From positions 1-24,965 of the IMG/VR virus record IMGVR_UViG_3300028559_001111: a stretch of 24,965 nt of DNA, one strand, 5' to 3'. Below are positions 13,904 to 21,559 of this stretch, piece after piece (positions within the stretch are counted from its first letter, which is position 1; every line of letters starts with the position of its first letter). The notes under the pieces were generated by a model that saw nothing but the letters and a program-made list of their open reading frames with translations, was not told where the DNA came from and searched no databases. The stretch comes from a virus. The position numbers were made by a program, and so were the translations under genes.

Positions 13904-14860
13904 ATGAAATCAGGAAATTATCTAAGTCCCATATATAAACTGTCAATGCCAGATGCAACGACAGTACCACGCAAAATATCTTATTCACAATGGTCAATGT
14001 ATGAACGATGTCCATTAAATTGGAAATTAGCTTATATTGATGGATTGGCGGCATTCACATCAAGCATTGATACAGTGTTTGGTACTGCATTTCACGAAAC
14101 GTTGCAATACTATCTAACGGTATTATATACAGAATCAGTTAAGAAAGCAGATTCATTGAATTTACCAGAAATATTGAAAAATAAATTGCGTGAAGAATAT
14201 TTGCGATGTGTGGCTGAAAATAACAATGAACATTTTTCAAATCCATTACAATTGGCAGAATATCACGGTGATGGTGTTGCTATACTAGATTGGTTCAAGA
14301 AAAAAAGAGCTGCATATTTTTCTACTAAGAATTATGAGTTAGTTGCAATAGAAATGGAACTATGTGTTCCTGCATCTGATAAAAACGATTCAGTATATTG
14401 GTATGGATTCATCGATGTTGTTATCCGACACACTGAAACTAACACAATACTTATATATGACATAAAAACATCACGTAGTGGCTGGAACGCAGCAGCTAAA
14501 TCAGATTCAATTAAAATGGCTCAATTGATTGCATATAAAAATTATTTTAGCAAACAATTCGGAATGCCAATAGATAACATTACAGTTGAATTCTTTATTG
14601 TTAAGAGAAAGATCATAGAAGAATCAATGTTTCCACAAAAACGCATTCAAATTGTAAGACCAGCAGCAGGATCAGTTACTAGAAAAAAAGTGCAAAAACA
14701 AATTGATGCATTTATTGAAAATTGTTTCGATGCAGAAGGCACAAAGAATGCAAATGGCATCTATCATGCAGTTGCCGGCAAAGGTGCTAAGAATTGTAAA
14801 TATTGTCCATTTAAAACAGATTACGAAAGATGTCCGAAAGAGAACAGGATCCGGGAATAA
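13904..14860 (+). CDS. PD-(D/E)XK nuclease, Cas4/RecB-like, with Fe-S-type cysteines
   Basis: A 318-aa nuclease of the RecB/Cas4 group. In order: ISYSQWSMYERCPLNWK (C36), GTAFHETLQ (H64), the metal site GFIDVVI (D171) and IYDIKTS (D186, K188), then QLIAYKNYF (Q207, Y211). Near the C-terminus lies CKYCPFKTDYERC (C298, C301, C310). One early and three late cysteines are what Cas4 and AddB use to hold a 4Fe-4S cluster. All PD-(D/E)XK residues are present. Family members resect DNA ends as 5'-3' exonucleases in recombination. A role in phage recombination or host DNA breakdown is inferred. The first Met follows the promoter directly; M15 is an alternative start. The next gene overlaps its end by 31 bases. 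Confidence 0.85.
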   Translation: MKSGNYLSPIYKLSMPDATTVPRKISYSQWSMYERCPLNWKLAYIDGLAAFTSSIDTVFGTAFHETLQYYLTVLYTESVKKADSLNLPEILKNKLREEYLRCVAENNNEHFSNPLQLAEYHGDGVAILDWFKKKRAAYFSTKNYELVAIEMELCVPASDKNDSVYWYGFIDVVIRHTETNTILIYDIKTSRSGWNAAAKSDSIKMAQLIAYKNYFSKQFGMPIDNITVEFFIVKRKIIEESMFPQKRIQIVRPAAGSVTRKKVQKQIDAFIENCFDAEGTKNANGIYHAVAGKGAKNCKYCPFKTDYERCPKENRIRE

Positions 14861-15072
14861 AATATAAGCATGAACATGTTTTTGTATATCGTTTTGAAAT
14901 GCAAACACATCCTAGTTGGCCAGGCAAACGAGTAGGCACACAAGAATATACACTGTGTACTAATTATCCGGATCCAAACAGCAAAGCAAATAGAACATTG
15001 TTAGAATCAATGCTTCGTACCGTGTATGGACATATGCCTAAGAGTGTTAAATTTTTACATGAAAAACTATGA
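14830..15072 (+). CDS. Small hypothetical protein, 80 aa
   Basis: An 80-aa protein of unknown family, starting inside the nuclease gene (31-base overlap) with a weak GAAAG just ahead of the ATG. It is charged and begins with Glu/Arg/Gln and two His residues (KYKHEHVFVYRFEMQ), followed by SWPGKRVGTQEYTL and a C-terminal helix (NRTLLESMLRTVYGH). There is no cysteine motif or membrane segment. The stop overlaps the next start (ATGA at 15069-15072), so three genes from 13904 to 15473 form one coupled unit. The function may relate to the nuclease, but nothing shows it. Confidence 0.6.
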   Translation: MSEREQDPGIKYKHEHVFVYRFEMQTHPSWPGKRVGTQEYTLCTNYPDPNSKANRTLLESMLRTVYGHMPKSVKFLHEKL

Positions 15073-15473
15073 ATCGAGTAGCAGTAATCGGAAATACAAA
15101 TTGGCAAAATAAACGCAAAGTTCAAGAAACTCTGCAAATGCTTAAACGCAAATTTGGAGAAGAATTGATAGTTGTTGGTGCCGGAGGAAATGAAGGCGCT
15201 AATAGCATGGTTAGAAAATATGCATTAGAATTTGGAATACAATATGAAGAATATAATCCTAGTTTTTCAGGATATAACATGTACTCTGCTATGCCAGAAT
15301 CATATTATGGAAAATCTTATCATTTTAGTCAGTTGCATCACCGCATGAAACTAATTGCAGAACGATGTGATTACATGATGATAATGACAAATGAAGATGC
15401 ATTAGATCCAGGACTCAAAACTGCATACACCAACATAAATAAATTAAAAAAACCGGTGGTTATCTTAGGTTAA
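15069..15473 (+). CDS. SLOG/DUF2493-like Rossmann protein
   Basis: A 134-aa protein with a nucleotide-binding Rossmann layout like the SLOG superfamily (YspA, DprA and Lonely-guy relatives). A first strand VAVIGNTNWQNKRKVQETL is followed by LIVVGAGGNEGANSMVRKYALEFG, where a GGNEGA loop precedes a helix as in the family's 'GGAxGaDxlaxxyA' signature. A later CDYMMIMTNEDALDPGLKTAYTNINKLKKPVVIL fits the last strand-helix-strand. SLOG domains bind nucleotides or nucleotide-derived signals or act as nucleosidases and ssDNA-binding modules. Phage examples are common but uncharacterised. It is coupled to the upstream small gene and ends the nuclease unit. Confidence 0.7.
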   Translation: MNRVAVIGNTNWQNKRKVQETLQMLKRKFGEELIVVGAGGNEGANSMVRKYALEFGIQYEEYNPSFSGYNMYSAMPESYYGKSYHFSQLHHRMKLIAERCDYMMIMTNEDALDPGLKTAYTNINKLKKPVVILG

Positions 15474-15500
15474 AATAAAAGTTAGTTATATTTATATAAA

Positions 15501-16166
15501 ATGGATTACAAAAAAATATATAACCAACTAATAAACCGAGCTCAATCTGAGAATCGACAAAAAGGTTGCGGAATATATTTTGAACGGCATCATATTATAC
15601 CTAAATGCATGGGCGGTACAAATGACCCAACAAATTTAGTGTTACTGACAGGCAAGGAGCATTTTATAGCACATACATTACTTTGTGAAATATATCTAGA
15701 TAATAATAAGTTACACTATGCATTATGGAGAATGATGAATCCGCAAAGTAAAAAGCATGTAAGAAATTATAATATTAGTTCGCGAGAATATGAGCGATGT
15801 AAATCAGTTCAAAGTAAATTAGTTCAACAATTGGGTAATCGTAACAAACATTTAGTTTCTGAAGAAACCCGAAATAAAATGAGATTGGCAAAATTAGGTA
15901 CAACTATATCTACTGAAACTAGAAAAAAAATAAGTAATACATTATCTGGTCATAAACAAAAACCAGAAACAATTGAATTACGCAGATCTAAATTAATTGG
16001 CAAACCAGGTTATTGGCTCGGTAAAACTAGATCTTATGGCCATAAACAAAAAATTAAAAATACATTATCAAATAAACCTATTATAACATGTCCGCATTGT
16101 AGTAAATCTAGCAAAGCAAATTGTTTTAAATTTTATCACTTTGAGAATTGTAAATTTAAAAAATAA
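15501..16166 (+). CDS. HNH homing endonuclease with NUMOD3-like repeats and C-terminal zinc motif
   Basis: A 221-aa free-standing homing endonuclease. The HNH nuclease is N-terminal: ERHHIIPKCMGG (H30, H31), NDPTNLVLLTGKEHFIAH (N45, H54, H58). Residues 120-190 hold DNA-binding NUMOD3-like repeats, with segments such as SEETRNKMRLAKLG, STETRKKISNTLSG and YGHKQKIKNTLS. The C-terminus has a Cys/His cluster (C197, C200, C208, C217). Such modular enzymes, as in T4-like and Bacillus phages, cut a site in related genomes lacking the gene. It lies alone between the nuclease unit and the sugar block, with non-coding bases on both sides and no Shine-Dalgarno, only an AT-rich TTATATAAA just ahead. This is typical of a mobile insertion. 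Confidence 0.88.
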   Translation: MDYKKIYNQLINRAQSENRQKGCGIYFERHHIIPKCMGGTNDPTNLVLLTGKEHFIAHTLLCEIYLDNNKLHYALWRMMNPQSKKHVRNYNISSREYERCKSVQSKLVQQLGNRNKHLVSEETRNKMRLAKLGTTISTETRKKISNTLSGHKQKPETIELRRSKLIGKPGYWLGKTRSYGHKQKIKNTLSNKPIITCPHCSKSSKANCFKFYHFENCKFKK

Positions 16167-16204
16167 TTATTATATTTTAAATAAAGTTATATAAAAGGAA
16201 AAAA
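16167..16204 (+). promoter_or_regulatory. AT-rich leader and RBS of the sugar block
   Basis: The 38-base gap is nearly all A and T, with TATATTTTAA near 16171 and TTATATAAA at 16188-16196 as possible -10 elements. AAGGA at 16195-16199 is a good RBS five bases before the ATG at 16205. The RBS is clear; the promoter is only possible. No terminator hairpin for the upstream endonuclease is seen here. Confidence 0.35.
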
Positions 16205-17695
16205 ATGGAGTTACCAAAGTTACAAAAAATCAACCCTAACAAGCCGAAGAAAAAGAAAATTTTATTGTTATCAGATGATTTTCGATTACCATCGGGAATT
16301 GGAACAATAAGCAAAGAAATCATTTTTAATACCGTTAAGCATTATGATTGGATACAATTAGGTGCGGCACTACAACATCCAGACGCTGGTAACGCATTTG
16401 ATATATCTGCAGACATTGCGCGAGAAACAGGTGTAGAAGATGCATCAGTTAAATTGATTGCATGGAACGGCTATGGAGATAGAAACATTTTATTTTCAAT
16501 ACTCCAACAAGAACGTCCAGATGCAATATTTCATTTTACAGATCCTAGATATTGGACTTGGTTGTATGCATTAGAACATGAAATTAAAACTACATATGCA
16601 ACGCCAATTATTTATTATTCTATTTGGGATGATTTACCATATCCAATGTGGAACGCACCTTTTTACGGTAGTTGTGACTTGATTATGGGAATTAGTAAGC
16701 AATCTGATAATATCCACAGAGAAGTGCTTAAACAGAATGGATTTAAAGTTGTAGATTATGATGAATCAGATGAACTTTGTGCTGAAGTTAGTGCAGACGA
16801 AATCATTACAGGCTTTGTTCCACACGGATTAAATCATAACACATTCAAACCATTAGCCGCAACAGATCCACAATACGTTGATATGTATGCAAAAATTAAA
16901 CAAGCTAATGATGTTGATTTTTTAGTATTTTGGAATAATAGAAATATTAGAAGAAAACAACCAGGTGATGTTATTTTAGCATTCAAACATTTTGTTAATA
17001 GTTTACCTGAAGCAAAACGTTCACGAGTTGCACTTTTAATGCATACGCAGGTAGTAGATGATAATGGAACTGATTTACGTGCCATATGGAAAACATTAGC
17101 GCCGGAGTGTAAAGTGTTATTTTCAGAAGCAAAGATTAATACACAAGAACTTAACGCAATGTATAATGTTGCAGATGTGGTAGTTAATATTGCTAGCAAC
17201 GAAGGATGGGGACTAAGTTCCACTGAAGCAATATTGGCAGGAACACCAATCGTTAACAATGTTACCGGAGGATTACAAGACCAATGCGGGTTTACGGATG
17301 AAAATGGGGAATGGATTAGATTCAACAATGAATTTGCAACTAATCACACCGGTAAATATAAAAATCATGGCATTTGGGTAAAACCAGTATTTCCAAGTAA
17401 CCGTTCACTGCAAGGTTCACCAGCAACTCCATATATCTTTGATGACCGAGTAAATTTTGAAGATGTAGCTGACGCATTTCGATATTGGTATGATATGGAT
17501 ACAATTGCGCGCAAAGCGGCTGGAGAAGAAGGTCGAGAATGGGCATTAGCAAATGGATTAACTGCAGAACAAATGGGTAACAAAATGATTTCAATGATGG
17601 ATTACTTATTTGAAGCAAAACCAATTGCAAGAAAGCGTTATACATTAACACAAGTTACAGAAACAAAATACGAAAAAACAGGAATAGTAGAATGA
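16205..17695 (+). CDS. GT4-family glycosyltransferase, 496 aa
   Basis: A GT-B fold enzyme. The N-terminal domain begins KKKILLLSDDFRLPSGIGTISKEI, where the GIGT loop contacts the acceptor side. The C-terminal domain begins at about 240 with FLVFWNNRNIRRKQPGDVILAF. The donor-binding signature NEGWGLSSTEAILAGTPIV gives E333 and E341, the E-x7-E pair of GT4 enzymes. It would move a sugar from a nucleotide donor with retention of configuration. No membrane segment. A shared octet-like LPKLQK occurs at its N-terminus and at the C-terminus of the next glycosyltransferase. It opens the sugar block. The acceptor, whether host surface glycan, virion protein or DNA, cannot be read from the sequence. 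Confidence 0.88.
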   Translation: MELPKLQKINPNKPKKKKILLLSDDFRLPSGIGTISKEIIFNTVKHYDWIQLGAALQHPDAGNAFDISADIARETGVEDASVKLIAWNGYGDRNILFSILQQERPDAIFHFTDPRYWTWLYALEHEIKTTYATPIIYYSIWDDLPYPMWNAPFYGSCDLIMGISKQSDNIHREVLKQNGFKVVDYDESDELCAEVSADEIITGFVPHGLNHNTFKPLAATDPQYVDMYAKIKQANDVDFLVFWNNRNIRRKQPGDVILAFKHFVNSLPEAKRSRVALLMHTQVVDDNGTDLRAIWKTLAPECKVLFSEAKINTQELNAMYNVADVVVNIASNEGWGLSSTEAILAGTPIVNNVTGGLQDQCGFTDENGEWIRFNNEFATNHTGKYKNHGIWVKPVFPSNRSLQGSPATPYIFDDRVNFEDVADAFRYWYDMDTIARKAAGEEGREWALANGLTAEQMGNKMISMMDYLFEAKPIARKRYTLTQVTETKYEKTGIVE

Positions 17696-17773
17696 GAATA
17701 ATTATAATCTAATACGAATATGGTCAGCTGAAATTCAAAATTTTAATATTAATAAACTAAAAAAATATACATT

Positions 17774-19024
17774 ATGAACAAAAGAACAGTAGTGGTATCT
17801 AGTCCGGTAGCAACTCAGTCGGGATACGGCCACCACGCTCGGGAAGTAATTAAACAATTCATAGATAAACGAGGAGCGGAATGGGACATCAAATTGCTTT
17901 CAATGCCATGGGGTCATACACCATTTACCTTTCCAATTCCAATGGATTGGCAACGCAGAATTATTCCACTTCCATTAACAGCTCAACCAGACATTTGGGT
18001 ACAAATAACAGTTCCAAATGAATTTCAGCCGGTAGGTAAATATAATATCGGCGTAACAGCTGGCACGGAAGGAGATGTTTGTCCCGCAGATTGGATTAAT
18101 AAAATCAATCAAATGCAAGTGGTAATTGTACCTAGTGAATTTACTAAATCAGTATTTACAGAAACTGCAAAACGCAATAATTTACCGATAACAACAAATA
18201 TTCAAGTTATCCCAGAATACTTTGACGAAACGCAATACAATAATAAAACAGTAACCACAGCTGTTGCTGGATTAGATGATATCAAAGAATCAGATACATT
18301 TTTAAGTGTAGGACATTGGTTGCAAGGTCAAGTTGGAGAAGATCGTAAAAATATCGGAGGAATGATTCATTGTTTCTTTAATACATTTAAAAATAAAAAA
18401 TCAACTCCAGCATTGCTACTTAAAACAAGCGGAGCAACGTATTCAGTAACGGATCGATTTGAAATCAAAGACAAAATAACACAAATTAAAAACATGTTTC
18501 CAGCAACAGATAAATTGCCTAACATATACTTGTTACATGGTGATTTAACCACAGCAGAAATGAATGCGTTATACAATCATACAAAAGTTAAGGCTATGAT
18601 ATCGTTTACAAAAGCAGAAGGATTTGGACGACCATTATTAGAATTTTCTAGTACTGGTAAACCTATTATTGCCCCACATTATTCAGGACAAGCTGATTTC
18701 TTAAAGAAAGATTTCATATGTGCTATACCTGGTCAATTAACTACAATACATCCTTCAGCACAAAATGAATTTTTAATTGCTGACGCAAAATGGTTTACTC
18801 CAGATTACGGGTATGCTGGCAAAATGATGCAAGAAGTACTTGCAAATTATAAAGCATGGTTAACATTAGGAAAACGGCAACGTTATTTTGCAATTACTTC
18901 ATTTACAGAAGAAGCTGTTAGTTCGATATATGATCGAGCATTGGAAATTATAGATGCCGGCGTTTCTAAAATACCAAAAGCTATTGAATTGAAATTGCCT
19001 AAATTACAAAAGGTTGGAAATTAA
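17774..19024 (+). CDS. GT4-family glycosyltransferase, 416 aa
   Basis: A second GT-B enzyme. The N-terminal domain starts VVVSSPVATQSGYGHHAREVIKQF, with a SGYG acceptor loop. The C-terminal domain carries TFLSVGHWLQGQVGEDRKNIGGMI and the signature KAEGFGRPLLEFSSTGKPIIAP with E282 and E290. The GEDRKN segment supplies the basic residues that hold the donor phosphates. A 78-base AT-rich gap separates it from the previous gene. There is no Shine-Dalgarno, but TATACATT lies just ahead of the ATG. It probably works with the preceding transferase on one glycan. Its end, KLPKLQKVGN, repeats the LPKLQK found at the start of the preceding protein. Confidence 0.88.
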   Translation: MNKRTVVVSSPVATQSGYGHHAREVIKQFIDKRGAEWDIKLLSMPWGHTPFTFPIPMDWQRRIIPLPLTAQPDIWVQITVPNEFQPVGKYNIGVTAGTEGDVCPADWINKINQMQVVIVPSEFTKSVFTETAKRNNLPITTNIQVIPEYFDETQYNNKTVTTAVAGLDDIKESDTFLSVGHWLQGQVGEDRKNIGGMIHCFFNTFKNKKSTPALLLKTSGATYSVTDRFEIKDKITQIKNMFPATDKLPNIYLLHGDLTTAEMNALYNHTKVKAMISFTKAEGFGRPLLEFSSTGKPIIAPHYSGQADFLKKDFICAIPGQLTTIHPSAQNEFLIADAKWFTPDYGYAGKMMQEVLANYKAWLTLGKRQRYFAITSFTEEAVSSIYDRALEIIDAGVSKIPKAIELKLPKLQKVGN

Positions 19025-19030
19025 CAATTA

Positions 19031-19054
19031 AATATTTATTATAAATAAAACAAT
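19031..19054 (+). promoter_or_regulatory. Candidate T4-type late promoter (TATAAATA)
   Basis: TATAAATA at 19040-19047 is an exact match to the T4 late promoter core, in one of the few intergenic gaps. In T4 initiation follows about 6-7 bases after this octamer, which here would fall at or just before the ATG at 19055 and leave no leader. The match could be chance in AT-rich DNA, but it occurs in a gap where no other start signal is present. Confidence 0.35.
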
Positions 19055-19681
19055 ATGAAAATAAGTTACGCGATTACGGTATGTAATGAGTTCGTTGAAA
19101 TTCAAAGATTAATTACACGATTGTTAAAAACAAAAAGACCGCAAGATAGCATTGTGGTTTTGTACGACGATGCAAATGGAGATCCTGAGATTGAAAACTA
19201 TTTGCGTTCACATTCTATTAACGGAGAATTTACGTGGCATAAAGGTAAGTTTGATGGTGATTTTGCAACATGGAAAAATCGTTTAAAATCATTATGTACT
19301 GGCGATTACATTGTATTCTTAGATGCAGATGAAATGGTTACTGATTATTTTATGCGAATTTTACCGGATATTTTAACTATAAATACATCAGCTGACATGA
19401 TTCGAGTACCACGCGTTAATCGAGTTAATGGAATCACCGATGCGCACATTGAAAAATGGGGTTGGAGAGTTGATATGCGTAAACGCATCAATTATCCGGA
19501 TTATCAATCTAGAATTTGTAAAAACATTCCAGAAATTACGTGGACTGGACGAGTGCACGAAACATTAACCGGATTTCAATTAGAAGCAGTACTTCCAGCA
19601 GATATTGAAGAGTTTGCATTGATTCACGTTAAAGATATTGAAAAACAAGAACGTCAAAACGAATATTACGAGACATTATGA
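19055..19681 (+). CDS. GT2-family glycosyltransferase
   Basis: A 208-aa GT-A fold enzyme. The opening ISYAITVCNEFVEIQRLITRLL is the usual GT2 start, and the metal/donor-binding DxD is in YIVFLDADEMV (D90-A91-D92). A conserved ITWTGRVHETLTG near the C-terminus is common in this group (WW.xxxHE-type), where His-Glu helps the acceptor site. It is somewhat short for the family. It would add a sugar with inversion. The stop overlaps the next start by four bases. It follows two GT4 enzymes and probably acts on the same glycan. Confidence 0.85.
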   Translation: MKISYAITVCNEFVEIQRLITRLLKTKRPQDSIVVLYDDANGDPEIENYLRSHSINGEFTWHKGKFDGDFATWKNRLKSLCTGDYIVFLDADEMVTDYFMRILPDILTINTSADMIRVPRVNRVNGITDAHIEKWGWRVDMRKRINYPDYQSRICKNIPEITWTGRVHETLTGFQLEAVLPADIEEFALIHVKDIEKQERQNEYYETL

Positions 19682-20274
19682 TTATAGATTTAAAACAACG
19701 AGTGAATGAATTAACTAACACATCATCTGATATTAATGAACATTTTCCAGCTATTATAAAGTATGGTTCTCAATGCAATCATATTACAGAAATGGGAGTT
19801 CGAGGTATTATATCTACATGGGGTTGGTTAGCAACAAATCCTAAAAAATTAGTTGCATATGATATTCAACATCCAAGTACTTGGGGAGGATCGTTAATAG
19901 ATGTAGAAGACACAGCAAATCACATTGGAACTAAATTTGAATTTAATTTAGCTAATGTATTAGATGTAGTTATCGAAGAAACTGATTTATTATTTATCGA
20001 CACTTGGCATTCTTATAAACAACTAACAGCTGAATTAAAATTGCATGCGTCTAACGTTAACAAATATATTTGTTTCCATGACACAACATCATATGCAACA
20101 GTTGATGAAAACAGTTATGAAATATGGGGGGATGAATGGAAAGCTGAAGGTGTTGGAATTTGGAAAGCAATTGAAGAATTTTTAGAAAATAATAAAGAAT
20201 GGTCTTTAGAAGAAAGATTCATGAATAATAACGGATTTACAGTTATAAAAAGAAAAGAAAAAAATGAATTATAA
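19678..20274 (+). CDS. Class I SAM methyltransferase-like protein
   Basis: A 198-aa Rossmann protein. HITEMGVRGIISTWGWL is motif I with a GVRG glycine loop, KLVAYDIQHP has the ribose-contact Asp, and LLFIDTWHSYKQLTAELKLHASNVNKYICFHDT matches the Methyltransf_24 / cephalosporin-hydroxylase-like pattern seen also in the gene at 5838. It may O-methylate a sugar of the glycan built by its neighbours. Motif I departs from the usual GxGxG, so the activity should be treated with some caution. Overlaps both neighbours (4 and 11 bases). Confidence 0.75.
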   Translation: MIIDLKQRVNELTNTSSDINEHFPAIIKYGSQCNHITEMGVRGIISTWGWLATNPKKLVAYDIQHPSTWGGSLIDVEDTANHIGTKFEFNLANVLDVVIEETDLLFIDTWHSYKQLTAELKLHASNVNKYICFHDTTSYATVDENSYEIWGDEWKAEGVGIWKAIEEFLENNKEWSLEERFMNNNGFTVIKRKEKNEL

Positions 20275-20917
20275 TGATTTAATTGCAGCTAATGTTACCA
20301 TGGTGCTGCCACATTGTTTTGAAACTATTAACAGACATAAGCAAATTATATCTAAACTTAAAGGTGATGTAATTGAATGTGGCGTTTGGCGTGGTGGATT
20401 TTCAATATTTTTAGCAAAAACATTTCCAAAGAAACATATATGGGTATCAGATTCATTTGCAGGATTTCAACCAATAACTAATGCAAATTATTCATACTTA
20501 AATGAGCGGCATCAACCAAATTATGATGTATCTGCTACACTTGATTCAGTAAAAGCAAATTTTAAACAGTTTGATATTAAAGATTCGCAAGTTACATTTT
20601 TGCCAGGATTTGTTAATGATACATTACCAACCTGCGGAATAACAGATATATGTTTGTTGCGAATTGACGTAGATGCATATTCTGCTACATTGGAAGTATT
20701 AACTGAATTGTATGATAAAGTTGTACCTGGCGGTTATATTGTATTTGATGATGCATGCTTATATGAAACTATGGATGCAATTAAAGTATTTTTTAAAGAT
20801 AAAAATATAGAGCCGTATTTATTGCATCCAGAAACAGATCAAAAATTATTAATTGATTTAGATGCTCCGAGTGAAGATAGTAAATATCCAACCGGATGTT
20901 ATATTATAAAACAATAG
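20264..20917 (+). CDS. TylF/MycF-family sugar O-methyltransferase
   Basis: A 217-aa protein matching the TylF group of macrocin-type O-methyltransferases. The marks are DVIECGVWRGGFSIFLAK (E38-G45, SAM loop), VSDSFAGFQP (D63), LLRIDVDAYSATLEVLTELYDKVVPGGYIVFDDA (D135, D137 and D162-D163, the metal-binding acids). These enzymes methylate sugar hydroxyls with Mg2+. All key acids are present. It starts 11 bases inside the preceding methyltransferase gene. Two methyltransferases side by side suggest two positions of a sugar or a capping step that ends chain growth. Confidence 0.88.
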   Translation: MNYNDLIAANVTMVLPHCFETINRHKQIISKLKGDVIECGVWRGGFSIFLAKTFPKKHIWVSDSFAGFQPITNANYSYLNERHQPNYDVSATLDSVKANFKQFDIKDSQVTFLPGFVNDTLPTCGITDICLLRIDVDAYSATLEVLTELYDKVVPGGYIVFDDACLYETMDAIKVFFKDKNIEPYLLHPETDQKLLIDLDAPSEDSKYPTGCYIIKQ

Positions 20918-20920
20918 TTT

Positions 20921-21559
20921 ATGGCAAACGGAATATACAAAATAACAGAAGATTTTGAAAAAGCACTAAGTGATTATACTGGAGCTCCATATGTAATTAC
21001 AGTAGATAATCAATCAAATGCATTGTTTTTAAGTTTAATGTATGAAAAAGTGTATGGTCTAGAAATAACAATACCTTCTAGAACGTACCCATCGGTCCCA
21101 TGTGAGATTATACATGCGGGAGCAAAAGTTAAGTTTAAAACAACAACTAATAAAACTTTAAAGGGTGCATATCAATTAGCTCCAACAAATGTGTGGGATT
21201 CTGCATTATGTTTTACTGCTGATATGTACAAACCAGGCACTCATATGTGTATATCATTTACTGGGCCTTATAAACATTTTAAGCTTAGTAAAGGTGGCGC
21301 AATATTAACAGACAGTTATGAAGCATACCTATGGTTTAAACGTGCTAGATATAGTGGTAGGCGAGAATGTTCATATCATGACGATCATTTTGATATGTTA
21401 GGATGGAATTTTTATATGATGCCGGAATTAGCAGCGCGCGGTATGTTATTAATGAATCAGTTTTATAATACGGATGGAACTAAAAAACATAATGATGATT
21501 TAGAATTACCATACCCAGATTTATCAAAATTTGAAATATATACTAAAGCAAATAGATAA
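20921..21559 (+). CDS. Compact DegT/DnrJ/EryC1/StrS-like aminotransferase
   Basis: A 212-aa relative of PLP-dependent sugar aminotransferases, which usually have 370-400 aa. Visible marks are FEKALSDYTGAPYVITVDNQSNALFLSL (cofactor phosphate region), ITIPSRTYPSVPCEIIHAGAKVKF, VWDSA (D93, the pyridine-N contact), and SFTGPYKHFKLSKGGAILT, where K118 aligns best with the Schiff-base Lys. GWNFYMMPELAARGM matches the 'GyNxRmxelqAA' helix. About 30 residues before D93 and the whole C-terminal domain are missing. It may be a minimal phage form or a decayed copy. The acetyltransferase next door is the usual partner, giving an acetamido sugar. Its stop overlaps that gene's start. Confidence 0.7.
   Translation: MANGIYKITEDFEKALSDYTGAPYVITVDNQSNALFLSLMYEKVYGLEITIPSRTYPSVPCEIIHAGAKVKFKTTTNKTLKGAYQLAPTNVWDSALCFTADMYKPGTHMCISFTGPYKHFKLSKGGAILTDSYEAYLWFKRARYSGRRECSYHDDHFDMLGWNFYMMPELAARGMLLMNQFYNTDGTKKHNDDLELPYPDLSKFEIYTKANR

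Noticed and set aside
16834-17328. Antisense open frame of 164 codons
   Set aside because: It lies wholly inside a well-supported glycosyltransferase gene, has no RBS or family signature, and reads as a low-information shadow. The same holds for antisense frames at 3210-3620 and 17340-17651.
17696-17773. Possible gene or RNA in the gap between two glycosyltransferases
   Set aside because: Only a six-codon frame is present. The AT-rich sequence contains a TTAATATTAATAA palindrome but no stable hairpin or tRNA-like fold.
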